The notes: generated from the letters alone by a model not told the origin. Positions 51,600 through 64,000 are shown, counted from the first letter of the stretch. The stretch is 64,000 nucleotides of DNA from Humibacter albus DSM 18994 (GCF_000421825.1 NZ_ATXT01000011.1:558001-622000); one strand, 5' to 3'. Numbers and translations: made by a program.

Positions 51600-53180
51600 T
51601 CAGTCCAGGTCGTCGGGATCGAGCACGCCGGTGAAGATCAGTTCGCGCACACGCGGGAGGAGATCGGCGGTGAGGTCCGTGGCGTCCGCACCGAGAAGGT
51701 CGGCAAGCGCACCCACGATGACGCCGACCGGCAGATCGCCATCGCACGCTCCGACGAGCCCGGCGAGCCCGGTGTCCATCGCCAGGCGACGCCCGAAGCC
51801 GCCGCCCTGCACGAGCGCGAGCACCGTCGGGTCGTCGTCCCCCGGCCAGTAGTGGCGCTCCTCGGTGACATCGGCGGCGGTGCGCAGGCAGGTGAGCCCG
51901 AGCTGTTGATCGGTGACGGATGCCAGCCAGCGACCGACACGCAGCCCTCGCTCCAGGTGCGGTCCGAGTCCGCCCTCCGATGCGCCAGAGGACTCCACCG
52001 ACTCGAACCGCCGCAGCGTCACGTCTCCGTCGGCGGGGCGTCGTAGTGTCAGATATCCGAAGCCGACCGCGCACACGTTCCTGCCGGCGAAGTCGTCGAG
52101 CCAGGCATCCATCAGACGTTCGAATTCGGCGCTGCCCGGCCGGGTCCCACCGTCGCGGATCCACGTCTCCGCATACCGCGGCGCATCCTGCAGCTCGCGC
52201 TCGACGACCCAGGCGTCGAGCGCGCCGGGTTCCGTCGCGTCACCGAGCCATCCCCGCACGCGATCGAACGCCTCACCGTCGCCGCGGTACTCCCAGTTGC
52301 CGAGGAACTGCGCGACGCCCCCCGGTTCGAGGTGTTCGCGCACGCCGCGCACGACGGCCTCGACGATGGCGTCACCCGTGAGGCCGCCATCGCGGTACTC
52401 GTACTCGGGAACGCCGGCGACGCGCGGTGTGATGACGAACGGCGGATTCGAGACGATGCGGTCGAAGCGCTCCCCCGCCACCGGTTCGAACAGGCTTCCG
52501 AGCCGGAACTCGATGTTGTGCACGCGGTTCAGTGCAGCGTTGAATCGGGCGAACCTCAGCGCCCGAGCCGAGATGTCGGTGGCCACCACCCGGTCGGCGT
52601 GACGCGCCGCATGCATCGCCTGGATGCCGCAGCCGGTGCCGAGATCGAGTGCGGTGCCGACGGCAGCCCGCATCATGATCGCACTCAGCGTGTGAGAGGC
52701 CCCTCCCACACCGAGCACATGGTCCTCGCGCAGTTCGCGCCCCAACGCGAGTTCACCGAGGTCGGAGCAGATCCACCAGGATCCGGCACCGAGGTCGTCG
52801 TCGAACGAGTAGGGGCGAAGGTCGACCAGTGGACGCAGCATCGCCGCCGAGTCGCCCGGGCCCGTTCCCTCGCTCCCGGCCACCAGTCCGAGGCGAACAG
52901 CGCCCTGGATTCCGAGCGTGGGCAACGCGGATGCCACGGCCCGCTCGGGCACCGGCAGCCCCAGTACGAATGCGGTCGCCAGCACCGCCAGCGGCTCTCC
53001 GCGAGACGCTCCCGGCTCAGCGGCGCGACGCGCGGCGACGCGATGCCCGCGGAAGAGCGCGGCGGCGGCCTCCTCCCCCCACAGAGCGTCGAGCGCCGGC
53101 ACCGTGAAGTCCGCGCACTCGAGGTCGCGCCGAAGACGTGCGAGCGGTTCCGGGTCGATCTCGAGAGAGTCTGCGGGCAT
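51600..53180 (-). CDS. SAM-dependent methyltransferase (N6/N5-glutamine type fold)
   Basis: 526 residues. An N-terminal helical domain of about 160 residues (DUF7059-like) precedes a class I methyltransferase: ALDLGTGCGIQAMHAA (motif I) near residue 177, VVATDIS, and NPPF (motif IV), the catalytic tetrapeptide of enzymes that methylate planar amide or amino groups (PrmC, HemK, RsmC groups). A C-terminal region of about 150 residues is of unknown role. The target could be a ribosomal RNA or protein glutamine. ATG 53180 is the first start in a conserved context. Confidence 0.88.
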   Translation of the reverse strand: MPADSLEIDPEPLARLRRDLECADFTVPALDALWGEEAAAALFRGHRVAARRAAEPGASRGEPLAVLATAFVLGLPVPERAVASALPTLGIQGAVRLGLVAGSEGTGPGDSAAMLRPLVDLRPYSFDDDLGAGSWWICSDLGELALGRELREDHVLGVGGASHTLSAIMMRAAVGTALDLGTGCGIQAMHAARHADRVVATDISARALRFARFNAALNRVHNIEFRLGSLFEPVAGERFDRIVSNPPFVITPRVAGVPEYEYRDGGLTGDAIVEAVVRGVREHLEPGGVAQFLGNWEYRGDGEAFDRVRGWLGDATEPGALDAWVVERELQDAPRYAETWIRDGGTRPGSAEFERLMDAWLDDFAGRNVCAVGFGYLTLRRPADGDVTLRRFESVESSGASEGGLGPHLERGLRVGRWLASVTDQQLGLTCLRTAADVTEERHYWPGDDDPTVLALVQGGGFGRRLAMDTGLAGLVGACDGDLPVGVIVGALADLLGADATDLTADLLPRVRELIFTGVLDPDDLD

Positions 53181-53232
53181 CCCGTCATTGTTCCACTTGC
53201 GTCGACGCAGCGACCGCCGATCGCGCCGCACG

Positions 53233-54729
53233 CTACTGGGCGGCGCGCTCCAGCACGAGCTCGCGCACGCGGGCGGCGTCCGCCTGACCTCTCATCGCCT
53301 TCATCACGGCGCCGATGACGGCTCCGGCCGCCTGCACCTTGCCGTCTCGGATCTTCTGCAGCACGTCCGGCTGAGCTGCCAGCGCCTCGTCGATGGCAGC
53401 GATCAACGCACCGTCGTCGGAGACCACCTTGAGCCCGCGCGCTTCCACGACCTGGCTCGGCGACCCTTCACCGTCGATCACACCCTCCAGCACCTGACGC
53501 GCGAGTCGGTCTGTCAGATCGCCGTTCTCCACGAGCGCGACCAGCTCCGAAACGTGCTTCGGGGACACCAGCTCGCCGGCGGTCGCCCCGCGCGCGTTGG
53601 CGACGCGTGAGATCTCGCCGGTCCACCACTTGCGCGCGGCGGCAGGTGACGCGCCCTCGGCCACCGTCGCCTCGACGGCGTCGAGAAGGTCGCCGTTGGC
53701 GACATCCTGGAACTCGAGCGCCGTGAATCCCCACGCCTCGCGCAGACGGGCACGTCGCTCGGCCGGCGGCTCCGGGAGTGTGGCGCGCAGCTCCTCGACC
53801 CATTCGCGGCTCGGTGCCACCGGGACGAGGTCGGGCTCCGGGAAGTACCGATAGTCGTCGGCATCGGACTTCGGACGCCCCGCGGAGGTGGTGCCGGTGT
53901 CCTCGTGCCAGTGCCGGGTCTCCTGCGTGATCGTGCCACCGGCATCCAGGATCGCCGCCTGGCGCTGGATCTCGTACCGCACCGCGCGCTCCACCGAGCG
54001 CAGCGAGTTCACGTTCTTCGTCTCGGTGCGGGTGCCGAGCACGTTCGAGCCGCGCGGACGCAGCGACACGTTCGCATCGCAGCGCACGTTGCCCTCCTCC
54101 ATGCGCGCGTTGGAGACGCCGAGCGCCTTCACCAGCTCGCGGATGTGCGCGACGTACGCTTTGCCGACCTCGGGGGCGTCGGCTTCCGCACCCTCGATCA
54201 TGCGCGTCACGATCTCGACGAGCGGCACGCCACCGCGGTTGTAGTCCACCAGGGAGTATTCGGCACCCTGGATGCGGCCGGTGGTGCCCAGGTGCGTGAG
54301 CTTGCCGGCGTCTTCTTCCATGTGCGCGCGTTCGATGAGCACCGTCACACGACGGCCGCTCTCCAGCTCGACCGTGACCTCGCCGTCGTGCGCGATCGGC
54401 TCGTCGTACTGCGATGTCTGGAAGTTCTTCGAGGTGTCCGGGTAGAAGTAGTTCTTGCGCGCGAACCGGGAGCTCTCCGCGATCCCGCAGCCCAGCGCCA
54501 GCCCGAGCCGGATGCTCGACTCAACGGCCTGGTGGTTGACCTGCGGCAGTCCCCCGGGCAGGCCGAGGCAGGTGGGGCAGGTATTGGTGTTGGCGCCGGA
54601 CCCGAACTCGTTCGCGCAGCCGCAGAACATCTTGGTCTTGGTGTTCAGCTCGACGTGCACCTCGAAGCCGAGCACCGGCTCGAACAGCTCGATGGCCCTC
54701 TCGTAGTCCATCAGTTCGGCCTTGGCCAT
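53233..54729 (-). CDS. gatB: Asp-tRNA(Asn)/Glu-tRNA(Gln) amidotransferase subunit B
   Basis: 498 residues. GatB binds the mischarged tRNA and activates it with ATP. N-terminal [18 protein letters not shown] with the zinc cysteines, [21 protein letters not shown]-like [19 protein letters not shown], and the helical YqeY-type C-terminus (residues 340-498). Its ATG overlaps the gatA stop (TGATG), so the two are translationally coupled. Confidence 0.97.
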   Translation of the reverse strand: MAKAELMDYERAIELFEPVLGFEVHVELNTKTKMFCGCANEFGSGANTNTCPTCLGLPGGLPQVNHQAVESSIRLGLALGCGIAESSRFARKNYFYPDTSKNFQTSQYDEPIAHDGEVTVELESGRRVTVLIERAHMEEDAGKLTHLGTTGRIQGAEYSLVDYNRGGVPLVEIVTRMIEGAEADAPEVGKAYVAHIRELVKALGVSNARMEEGNVRCDANVSLRPRGSNVLGTRTETKNVNSLRSVERAVRYEIQRQAAILDAGGTITQETRHWHEDTGTTSAGRPKSDADDYRYFPEPDLVPVAPSREWVEELRATLPEPPAERRARLREAWGFTALEFQDVANGDLLDAVEATVAEGASPAAARKWWTGEISRVANARGATAGELVSPKHVSELVALVENGDLTDRLARQVLEGVIDGEGSPSQVVEARGLKVVSDDGALIAAIDEALAAQPDVLQKIRDGKVQAAGAVIGAVMKAMRGQADAARVRELVLERAAQ

Positions 54730-56285
54730 CAGACTGCTCCTTCTTCGCTCGCGAACATCTCCGACTGGGCCAGCGACGGCGCCGACTGGAGCAGCGGATG
54801 CCCCCACCCGGCTTCGAGCAGCTGCTCGAGCGCCGCACCGACCGTGTAGAGGCGAGCGTCCTCGTGCGCGGGGGCCATGAGCTGCACTCCGACCGGCAGC
54901 CCGTCCTCGGGCGCCAGGCCGACCGGGAGCGCCAAGCCGGGCACGCCGGCGAGGTTCGCAGGGATCGTCGTGATGTCGTTGAGGTACATGGCGAGTGGAT
55001 CGTTCACCTTCTCGCCGATCTTGAAGGCCGTGGTCGGAGCCGCGGGGCTGATCAGTACATCCGCCTGCTCGAACGCGGCAGCGAAATCGCGCTGGATGAG
55101 CGTGCGCACCTTCTGCGCGCTGCCATAGTACGCGTCGTAGTAGCCCGCGCTCAGCGCATACGTACCGAGGATGATGCGGCGCTTCACCTCGGCGCCGAAC
55201 CCGGCATCGCGCGTGGCGGCCATGACCCGTTCGCTGGTGACGGGACCCGATACCGGGTTCACCCGCATCCCGAAGCGCACGGAGTCGAACCGGGCGAGGT
55301 TGCTGGAGGCTTCAGCCGGAAGGATGAGGTAGTACGCGGCGACGGCGTACTCGAAGCTGGGTGCGGAGACCTCGACGACCTCGGCGCCCGCCGCGGTGAG
55401 CAGCCGGACCGTCTCGTCGAAACGCTGCTTGACGCCGGCCTGGAAGCCTTCCCCGTCGCCCGCGATCTCCTTCACCACGCCGACGCGCAGGCCCTTCAGC
55501 GCGTTATCGCGCAGTCCGGCTCGCGCCGCGTCGGCCATGGACGGCCACTCGTGATCGATCGAGGTGGAGTCGCGCGGATCGTGTCCGCCGATCACGTCGT
55601 GCAGCAGGCCCGCATCGAGCACGCTGCGCGTGACCGGGCCCACCTGATCGAGCGAACTCGCCAGTGCGATGGCACCGTAGCGGCTCACGCCGCCGTATGT
55701 GGGCTTCACACCCACCGAGCCGGTGACCGCAGCGGGCTGGCGGATGGAGCCGCCGGTGTCGCTTCCGAGAGCCAACGGCGCTTCGAACGCGGCCACGGCC
55801 GCCGCCGAGCCGCCGCCAGAACCCCCGGGAATGCGCTCCAGGTCCCACGGGTTGTGCGTGGGACCGAACGCGGAGTGCTCGGTGGACGAGCCCATCGCGA
55901 ACTCGTCCATGTTCGTCTTGCCGAGCGGAATGAGCTCGGCCTCGCGCAGCTTGCGCACCACGGTCGCGTCGTAGGGCGGCACCCAGCCCTCGAGGATCTT
56001 CGATCCGGAGGTCGACGGCATGTCCTGCGTGCACAGCACGTCTTTGATGGCCACCGGCACACCGGCGAGCGGGCCGAGCGTCTCTCCGGAGGCGCGGCGG
56101 GCATCCACGGCCTTCGCGGTCTCGATCGCACGTTCTGACGCCACATGCAGGAACGCGTGCACATCGGGATCGACGGAGGCGATGCGCTCGAGGTGTGCTC
56201 GGGTGGCCTCCTCACTGGAGACCTCGGAGGCGGAGAGCTTCTGCGCCAGGTCGGCGGCAGTGAGCCGGGTGAGGTCGTCCATCAT
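54729..56285 (-). CDS. gatA: Asp-tRNA(Asn)/Glu-tRNA(Gln) amidotransferase subunit A
   Basis: 518 residues; glutamine amidase releasing ammonia for GatB. The Ser-cisSer-Lys catalytic set is present: Lys81 (VAIKD), Ser156 (PGGSGGGS) and Ser180 (TGGSIRQPA), matching the spacing in characterised GatA. Its start overlaps the gatC stop. The complex implies that this organism makes Gln-tRNA and/or Asn-tRNA indirectly. Confidence 0.97.
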   Translation of the reverse strand: MMDDLTRLTAADLAQKLSASEVSSEEATRAHLERIASVDPDVHAFLHVASERAIETAKAVDARRASGETLGPLAGVPVAIKDVLCTQDMPSTSGSKILEGWVPPYDATVVRKLREAELIPLGKTNMDEFAMGSSTEHSAFGPTHNPWDLERIPGGSGGGSAAAVAAFEAPLALGSDTGGSIRQPAAVTGSVGVKPTYGGVSRYGAIALASSLDQVGPVTRSVLDAGLLHDVIGGHDPRDSTSIDHEWPSMADAARAGLRDNALKGLRVGVVKEIAGDGEGFQAGVKQRFDETVRLLTAAGAEVVEVSAPSFEYAVAAYYLILPAEASSNLARFDSVRFGMRVNPVSGPVTSERVMAATRDAGFGAEVKRRIILGTYALSAGYYDAYYGSAQKVRTLIQRDFAAAFEQADVLISPAAPTTAFKIGEKVNDPLAMYLNDITTIPANLAGVPGLALPVGLAPEDGLPVGVQLMAPAHEDARLYTVGAALEQLLEAGWGHPLLQSAPSLAQSEMFASEEGAV

Positions 56286-56581
56286 GCCTCCTCACCCAGG
56301 ATCGGCGCCACGCGGAAGAAGTCGCCCTCCCGCTCCGGCGCGCCGGAGAGCGCCTGCTCCACGGAGAGCCCGGGGACCACCGCGTCGTCGCGGAACACGT
56401 TGGTCATCGGGATGGGATGGCTGGTGGCGGGCACGTCGGGCGTGGCCACCTCGCTCACCTTCGCGACCGAGTCGACGATCTGGGCGAGTTCCGCGGTGAG
56501 GCTGGTGAGCTCGTCGTCGCTCAGGTCGATGCGGGCAAGGTCGGCCAGATGGCGCACCTGTTCGGCGCTGATGTCGGGCAT
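56282..56581 (-). CDS. gatC: Asp-tRNA(Asn)/Glu-tRNA(Gln) amidotransferase subunit C
   Basis: 99 residues, the normal size. GatC stabilises the GatA-GatB interface. Family text: [17 protein letters not shown] at the N-terminus and [31 protein letters not shown] at the C-terminus. CGGAG precedes ATG 56581; TAGAAT about 38 nt upstream may be the -10 of the gatCAB operon. Confidence 0.95.
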   Translation of the reverse strand: MPDISAEQVRHLADLARIDLSDDELTSLTAELAQIVDSVAKVSEVATPDVPATSHPIPMTNVFRDDAVVPGLSVEQALSGAPEREGDFFRVAPILGEEA

Positions 56582-56732
56582 GCGTCTCCGTTGTTCAGAA
56601 CTTCGTACGGGATGCCTTCATTCTATTCGTCCGCGAGCAGCGCTCCCCGGGGCCGGACGCCTGCACTCCCGGAAAGGCCGCCGGCGGTGGGAGGGAGATC
56701 GCTGCGCGGTGCGCCGAGGACGGGGCGGGAGA

Positions 56733-58667
56733 TCACTCCCCTGACGGCGTCGGAGGCGGGCTCGACGTGGGGGCAGGCGTATCGCCGGGGGTGAGCGGCG
56801 TGATCCGCTTCTCGTGTCCGACTCCGAACAGCCCCTGACCCCGCTCGGCGATCAGGTCGTACGCCTCTCGATAGGTGCGCGGCACCTTGGTCTCGTCTCC
56901 GCCGTAGTGCGCGATGAGCAGGCCCAGCAATCCGACCCCGGGCGGAGAGAGCGGGCGATCGCCGTCTTGCTCCGGAGCGCTGGCCTCCGGATTCGGCGGC
57001 AGCCACTGCGGATGCGTCTGCGGCCACGTGGCAGGCTGGCGCGCCCTCGTCAGTGACACCGCGTTGTCGATGGTCGGCGCGTTCTTGTCACGGTCGGTCA
57101 GATGCGGCAGACCGTACTTCTTCGTCAGCGTCGCGATCACCGACGAGTGATGCATGGTCTCGTTGATGATCTGTCCCTTGGCCGTCCACGCGGAGATGGC
57201 CAGTGCCGGCACTCGCACGCCGAGCCGGTCGAAGCCGAAGCCCATCTCGGTCTCGCCCATGTTCTTGGACGGCGGTGTTGCCGCGGGCGGCGGAACGTGA
57301 TCGTAGAGTCCGCCGTGCTCATCGAACGTCACGAACAGCATGGTGTTCATGGCGTTCGAGCCCTTCAGGCTCGCGCTGGTGCGGACGGCCGTGTAGATCT
57401 GGTGGAGCAGAGCGTCGCCGGCCCGCACGTCGGAGATCGCACCGCCCGAGATCACCTTGCCGTCGACATCCGTTCGCGTCATCGGCCCGACGGGCGGGTG
57501 CATGTCGTTGTGGTCGTACACCAGCCGCGGTTCGATGAACGAGTAGTCGGGCAGTCTGCCGTTCTTCACGTCGTCGTAGAACCGGGTCATGGTGCGGAAG
57601 TGGTCGGTCTTCCAGTATTTCTGCAGTGCGGGCGTGTGGATGAAGCCCGTCATGGAGATGAACTGGCGATCGTCGAAGTAGATCGCCCAGGAACGCCCGC
57701 CTGCCTGCAGGCGGTTGAAGATCGTCGGCGCGTAGGCGCTCTTGTCGATCCACTTCTTGTAACTCGGCAGCCCGTTCGTGACGAAGCCGTGCGACGTGGA
57801 CGCGTGGAAGAACGAACGGTTGCAGAACGTCTGAGACGGCACGGCGCAGTGCCAGTTGTCGTAGACAGCGAACTCTCGGGCCAAAGTGGAGAAGACCGGC
57901 AGCATCGTCGGATCGAACGCGCCCATGATGTGTCGATACACGTCGAACGCCGGCGCGGAGCCTTTGCGTTCGGTGCGCAGGTGGTCGATGTAGTCGGCCA
58001 AGAAGCCGCTCATGTCTGCTTCCGCATCGACGGGCGGAGCGTTGTACGGAGCCTCCATCTCCCAGATCATCCGGTTCGCGTTCTCGGCGGGGTCAAGGGT
58101 GCCGAACAGCTGGTGGTTGACGAACGGGTATTCCTCGCCCGGATCGGGATCCGGCTGGCTCATCACGAAGTCGGTGGTGCCGTTGTAGACGTGCGCCGCG
58201 ATGTCCTGTCCCGTCAGCGGGTCGTGGTTCGTGTCGCGCGCGACGTCGAGGCCGTGGAACTTCTGGCCGCGGGGCGGCTTCTGATCGGCGTAGAGGAACC
58301 CGAGGATGTTGTCGAAGGACCGGTTCTCGAACATGACCACCACGAGGTGCTCGAAGCCGGGCTTCGACGGCTCCGGCAGAAGCCCGAGCTCCTTCTCGAT
58401 CTTCGGATGCACGCTGTCGCGCCCTGCGACAGCACCGACCACGCCGCCGACGACGCCGCCCACCACTCCGCCCGCCGCAGCCCCGGCCGCAACGAGCCCG
58501 GCCCCGCGCAGGAACTTGCGCCGCGACGTCGAATCACGTGCAGACCGTTCCGTCGTCTCCTGACCGCTCGACGACTGCCCCGTCGCGTCCGACGCAGCCG
58601 TCTCATCGTTGGCTCCGAGCTCACTCGCGGGCTCCGACTTCTGCGGCCTGTGCTCTCCCTCGGCCAT
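56733..58667 (-). CDS. Tat-exported phosphoesterase / phospholipase C-like enzyme
   Basis: 644 residues. The twin-arginine signal SRRKFLRG at 48-55 is followed by a long Ala/Gly/Val hydrophobic stretch containing GGVVGGVVGGVVGAV. The enzyme part has MFENRSFDNILG (metal Glu/Asn and nucleophile Ser region), FSTLAREFAVYDNWHCAVPSQT and FVTFDEHGGLYDHVPPP, the signature of bacterial phosphatidylcholine phospholipase C and AcpA acid phosphatases. It ends in a Ser/Pro/Thr-rich tail. The folded enzyme is exported. GGGGGAGG precedes ATG 58667. Confidence 0.92.
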   Translation of the reverse strand: MAEGEHRPQKSEPASELGANDETAASDATGQSSSGQETTERSARDSTSRRKFLRGAGLVAAGAAAGGVVGGVVGGVVGAVAGRDSVHPKIEKELGLLPEPSKPGFEHLVVVMFENRSFDNILGFLYADQKPPRGQKFHGLDVARDTNHDPLTGQDIAAHVYNGTTDFVMSQPDPDPGEEYPFVNHQLFGTLDPAENANRMIWEMEAPYNAPPVDAEADMSGFLADYIDHLRTERKGSAPAFDVYRHIMGAFDPTMLPVFSTLAREFAVYDNWHCAVPSQTFCNRSFFHASTSHGFVTNGLPSYKKWIDKSAYAPTIFNRLQAGGRSWAIYFDDRQFISMTGFIHTPALQKYWKTDHFRTMTRFYDDVKNGRLPDYSFIEPRLVYDHNDMHPPVGPMTRTDVDGKVISGGAISDVRAGDALLHQIYTAVRTSASLKGSNAMNTMLFVTFDEHGGLYDHVPPPAATPPSKNMGETEMGFGFDRLGVRVPALAISAWTAKGQIINETMHHSSVIATLTKKYGLPHLTDRDKNAPTIDNAVSLTRARQPATWPQTHPQWLPPNPEASAPEQDGDRPLSPPGVGLLGLLIAHYGGDETKVPRTYREAYDLIAERGQGLFGVGHEKRITPLTPGDTPAPTSSPPPTPSGE

Positions 58668-58695
58668 TCAGACCTCCCCCTCTGCGCCGTTGTCC

Positions 58696-61173
<2,478 letters not shown>

Positions 61174-61255
61174 CTAAGAGCGGCCACCGTCATCGAAGCG
61201 GCAGCGACGGCCACCTCACCCGGAAGTCGTCCGGCGCCTCCCGGCGACGCCTCGC

Positions 61256-62356
61256 TCAGGCGGGGACGGCGCTCACCGTGCGGTCGATCGTGCACTGGCC
61301 GAGAACGCGGGTTCCGACATAGACGACAGCGCTCTGCCCGGTCGCTACCCCGTTGATCGGCGTCTCGGGACGGATGACGAGTTCCCCGTCACGCAGGACG
61401 GCCGTGGCCGGTACGGGATCGGCGTGAGCCCGGATCTGGACCTCGCAGGAGAACGGCGTGGCGGCATCCTTCGGCGGCTGCCCGGCCCAGGTGAGGCGCG
61501 AACCGGCGAGCTCGGCGATGTCCAGCGCCTCTTTGGGGCCCACGACGACGGTGTTGTCTTTGGGCCGCACCTCCAGCACGAATCGCGGCCGGCCATCGGG
61601 TGCGGGCACCGTGATGCCGAGTCCGCGGCGCTGCCCAATCGTGTACGCCGTCGCGCCCTCGTGGCTGCCGACGACAGCTCCTTCGCGGTCCACGATCCGA
61701 CCGGGCGCGGACCCCACGTGCTCGGCCAACCAGCCACGGGTGTCGCCGTCCGGGATGAAGCAGATGTCATGCGAGTCGGGCTTCTGCGCCACGGTGAAAC
61801 CGCGCTCGGCCGCCTCCGCACGCACCTCGGCCTTGGACGGCGTCGCGCCGAGCGGGAACATCGCGTGCGCAAGCTGGTCGGCGGTGAGAACGCCCAGCAC
61901 GTAGGACTGGTCCTTCGCCCACGCCGCCGCGCGGTGCAACTGACGGTTGCCGTCGGCGTCCGTCACGATGCTCGCGTAGTGGCCGGTGCAGACCGCGTCG
62001 AAGCCGAGCGCGAGCGCCTTCTCGAGCAGCGCCGCGAACTTGATCTTCTCGTTGCAGCGCAGGCACGGGTTCGGGGTGCGTCCCGCGGAGTACTCGGCGA
62101 TGAAGTCGTCCACCACGTCGAGCTTGAAACGCTCGGAGAAGTCCCACACGTAGTACGGGATGCCGATCATGTTCGCCACGCGCTGCGCATCCATCGAGTC
62201 CTCGATCGTGCAGCATCCGCGGCTTCCCGTTCGCAGGGTGCCGGGCATGCGGCTCAACGCCAGGTGCACTCCGACCACGTCGTGGCCGGCTTCGACGGCA
62301 CGCGCCGCCGCCACCGCCGAGTCGACACCACCGCTCATCGCCGCAAGAACACGCAT
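61256..62356 (-). CDS. mnmA: tRNA-specific 2-thiouridylase MnmA
   Basis: 366 residues. Adds the 2-thio group to uridine 34 of Lys, Glu and Gln tRNAs. The PP-loop SGGVDS is at 8-13, Cys101 in [12 protein letters not shown] and Cys199 in [10 protein letters not shown] form the catalytic pair. TAGACT lies 7 nt before ATG 62356 (leaderless). It lies 88 bp downstream of the cysteine desulfurase gene on the same strand, the likely sulfur source. Confidence 0.96.
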   Translation of the reverse strand: MRVLAAMSGGVDSAVAAARAVEAGHDVVGVHLALSRMPGTLRTGSRGCCTIEDSMDAQRVANMIGIPYYVWDFSERFKLDVVDDFIAEYSAGRTPNPCLRCNEKIKFAALLEKALALGFDAVCTGHYASIVTDADGNRQLHRAAAWAKDQSYVLGVLTADQLAHAMFPLGATPSKAEVRAEAAERGFTVAQKPDSHDICFIPDGDTRGWLAEHVGSAPGRIVDREGAVVGSHEGATAYTIGQRRGLGITVPAPDGRPRFVLEVRPKDNTVVVGPKEALDIAELAGSRLTWAGQPPKDAATPFSCEVQIRAHADPVPATAVLRDGELVIRPETPINGVATGQSAVVYVGTRVLGQCTIDRTVSAVPA

Positions 62357-62443
62357 GAGGGCCAGTCTACGAAACGCGCCCTGGGAGCAGGCCTCGACCG
62401 TGGTGAGGCTTCCCGCGCACGCGGGTGATCGCCGTCGTGGCTG

Positions 62444-63694
62444 TCAGGCGCGAAGCCCGAAGGCCGATTCCTGCGTGGCCAGGCCTGCTTTGGATGCCTG
62501 AGCGTACGCCGCAGGCAATGCCGCCAGGAACGCGTCGACGTCGGCCTCGCTCGACGTGCGCCCCAACGTGATGCGGAGCGCTCCGCGTGCTTCGTCCTCG
62601 GTGCGCCCCATGGCGCGCAGCACGTGCGACGGCTCGGGGATTCCCGCCTGGCACGCGGATCCGGTGGAGACCTCGACTCCTGCCGCATCGAGCAGGAACA
62701 GCAGCGAATCTCCCTCGCAGCCGGAGAACGTGAAGTGCGCGTTGGTGGCGAGACGGGCATCGCCAGGCTCGCCCGGCGCCGCCCTTGGCGGCTCGGGGCC
62801 GTTCAACACCGCGTCGGGCACGAGTCGCCGCACGCCATCGATCACGCGGTCCCGCAGCACCGTCAGCCGTGCGGACTCCGCGGCCCGATCCGCCTCGGCC
62901 GCCGCAGCGGCCACCGCGAACGCCGCCGCCGCCGCCACGTCCTGGGTGCCGCTACGCACCTGCCGCTGCTGTCCGCCGCCGTGCAGCAGCGGCACGATGA
63001 CGGCGTCGCGCGACAGCACCAGCGCACCGGCGCCGATCGGCCCGCCTATCTTGTGTGCCGAGACGCTCAGTGCTGCCAGTCCCGCACGACCCGTCGACCC
63101 CGTCGCGGCCCGGAGTGCGGCGAAGTCGATCGGCAGATGTCCGTAGGCCGAGACCGCATCCAGGTGAACGGGAACCCCCGCCGCCGCGGCGAGTGCGATG
63201 ATCCGCTGAGCCGGCTGTATCGTCCCGACCTCGTTGTTCGCCCACAGAAAGGTCAGCAGCGCGATCGAGGCGGGCTCGCGCGTCAGCGCCGCCTCGAGCG
63301 CGTCCAGGCGCAGGAAGCCACGATCATCAAGCGGCAGCCATTCCACTTCGGCCTCTTCGGAGGCGGCCAACCACTCGACCGTGTCGAGCGTGGCATGGTG
63401 TTCGCCCTCCGGCACGAGCACGCGGGTGGCACCCGCCTTGCGGCGCGCCCAGTACAGTCCCTTCACCGCGGCGTTGATCGCCTCGGTGCCTCCGGAGGTG
63501 AACACGACTTCGATCCCCTGGCAGCCGAGGGTCGCGGCGACCTGCTCGCGAGCATCCTCGAGCAGTCGCTTGGCGTCTTGACCCGCCGAGTGGATGCTCG
63601 CCGGATTGCCGACGCGTGTCAGGGCGCTCGTGTACGCCTCGATCGCCTCCGGCAGGACGGGAGTGGTGGCGGCGTGGTCAAGGTAGACCGGCAT
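62444..63694 (-). CDS. Cysteine desulfurase (NifS/IscS-type)
   Basis: 416 residues. Removes sulfur from cysteine with PLP: Lys215 in SAHKIGGP binds PLP, and Cys348 in STGSACQAG carries the persulfide. Other motifs: YLDHAATTPV, TSGGTEAIN, LWANNEVGTIQP. ATG 63694 (MPVYLDHAATT) fits family length. It likely supplies MnmA. Its -10 TACAGT overlaps that of glgX, 7 nt before the start. Confidence 0.95.
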   Translation of the reverse strand: MPVYLDHAATTPVLPEAIEAYTSALTRVGNPASIHSAGQDAKRLLEDAREQVAATLGCQGIEVVFTSGGTEAINAAVKGLYWARRKAGATRVLVPEGEHHATLDTVEWLAASEEAEVEWLPLDDRGFLRLDALEAALTREPASIALLTFLWANNEVGTIQPAQRIIALAAAAGVPVHLDAVSAYGHLPIDFAALRAATGSTGRAGLAALSVSAHKIGGPIGAGALVLSRDAVIVPLLHGGGQQRQVRSGTQDVAAAAAFAVAAAAAEADRAAESARLTVLRDRVIDGVRRLVPDAVLNGPEPPRAAPGEPGDARLATNAHFTFSGCEGDSLLFLLDAAGVEVSTGSACQAGIPEPSHVLRAMGRTEDEARGALRITLGRTSSEADVDAFLAALPAAYAQASKAGLATQESAFGLRA

Positions 63695-63700
63695 AGGAAT

Positions 63701-63707
63701 TACTGTA
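63701..63707. promoter_or_regulatory. Symmetric bidirectional -10 element
   Basis: TACTGTA reads TACTGT on the plus strand and TACAGT on the minus strand. Each -10 is followed after exactly 7 nt by an ATG: glgX at 63714 (plus) and the cysteine desulfurase at 63694 (minus). Only 19 bp separate the two start codons. Confidence 0.7.
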
Positions 63708-63713
63708 GGACGC

Positions 63714-64000
63714 ATGCCTGCAGAGGACCCGTTCGCGCTGCTGGGCGTGCATCCCGGTGTGGACGGCGGAAGCATCGGCGTCTATTCGGCGCACGCCGAC
63801 GAGGTGGAGCTGCTCGTCTTCGACGGCGCGGATGCCCGTTGGCTGGCCGAGCGCATTCCGCTGAACCGCGGAGACGGAGACGTCTGGACCGCGCAGAGCG
63901 AGCAGCTGAGGCCCGGCGTGCGGTACAACATCCGGTGCTCGGGGCCCGAAGGGCCCGGGCATCGCTTCGATGCCCGGCGAGTGCTGATCGATCCGTACGC
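63714..64000 (+). CDS. glgX: Glycogen debranching protein GlgX (N-terminal part)
   Basis: The first 95 codons are in the window; the gene continues beyond the right edge. The N-terminal carbohydrate-binding (CBM48-like) domain is recognised: GSIGVYSAHADEVELLVFDG, then RYNIRCSGPEGPGHRFDARR, and VLIDPYA, typical of GlgX/TreX isoamylases. A branching-enzyme identity is less likely because VLIDPYA is a GlgX feature. TACTGT 7 nt before the ATG suggests a leaderless transcript. Confidence 0.85.
   Translation, partial: MPAEDPFALLGVHPGVDGGSIGVYSAHADEVELLVFDGADARWLAERIPLNRGDGDVWTAQSEQLRPGVRYNIRCSGPEGPGHRFDARRVLIDPY

Noticed and set aside
56623-57027. 134-codon open frame near the start of the gatC-phospholipase gap
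   Set aside because: Wrong frame of the phospholipase gene tail with no protein features.

Overview
The window is high-GC actinobacterial DNA, most likely from a member of the Microbacteriaceae. Evidence: the gene order clpX-clpP2-clpP1-tig, then nei1-rpiB-(map)-dsbA-like-pepN and glbO, matches the Rv2457c-Rv2470 order of mycobacteria. Other actinobacterial marks are paired ClpP1/ClpP2, an actinobacterial mycothiol-linked DsbA-type protein, a TIGR03086 protein, DUF2510 and DUF3060 proteins, and many leaderless start codons. Family assignments come from motif recognition by eye, without database searches.

Layout. 1-4.3 kb: Clp protease and trigger factor (minus strand), then tRNA-Pro and tRNA-Gly. 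4.8-7.8 kb: small membrane proteins and lipoproteins, then Dps. 7.8-13.7 kb: Nei1 glycosylase, RpiB, methionine aminopeptidase, a DsbA-fold protein and aminopeptidase N. 13.8-26.7 kb: an ABC-2 exporter, MscS, truncated hemoglobin, an FAD dehydrogenase, two thioesterases, EttA, an SSB, an aldo/keto reductase and several hypothetical proteins. 26.7-29.7 kb: NAD synthetase and an ECF41-type sigma factor divergent from a yceI-snoaL operon.

29.7-36.2 kb looks like a decayed accessory island. It is bounded on the left by RidA and RelE remnants and on the right by an integrase remnant next to tRNA-Arg(TCT). It carries a blasticidin-S-deaminase-like domain fused to an ASCH domain, a PHP phosphoesterase, a ketopantoate-reductase-like protein, a small XRE regulator joined in frame to an amidohydrolase fragment, and a eukaryote/archaea-type prolyl-tRNA synthetase.

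36.2-64 kb returns to core genome: a thioredoxin-like protein, oligoribonuclease, tRNA-His, a zincin, a TPP-riboswitch-controlled YkoEDC-type ECF transporter operon that also includes a P-loop kinase, DNA polymerase IV, an aldo/keto reductase, an acyl-CoA ligase, a methyltransferase, GatCAB, a Tat-exported phospholipase-C-like enzyme, LigA, MnmA with the cysteine desulfurase that probably feeds it sulfur, and the start of glgX.

The most striking observations are (i) the deaminase-ASCH fusion with both putative catalytic sets intact, (ii) a seven-base symmetric -10 element that appears to drive two divergent leaderless genes (cysteine desulfurase and glgX), (iii) a pervasive TAnnnT-6/8 nt-start-codon signature of leaderless mRNAs, and (iv) pseudogene fragments fused in frame to intact accessory genes.
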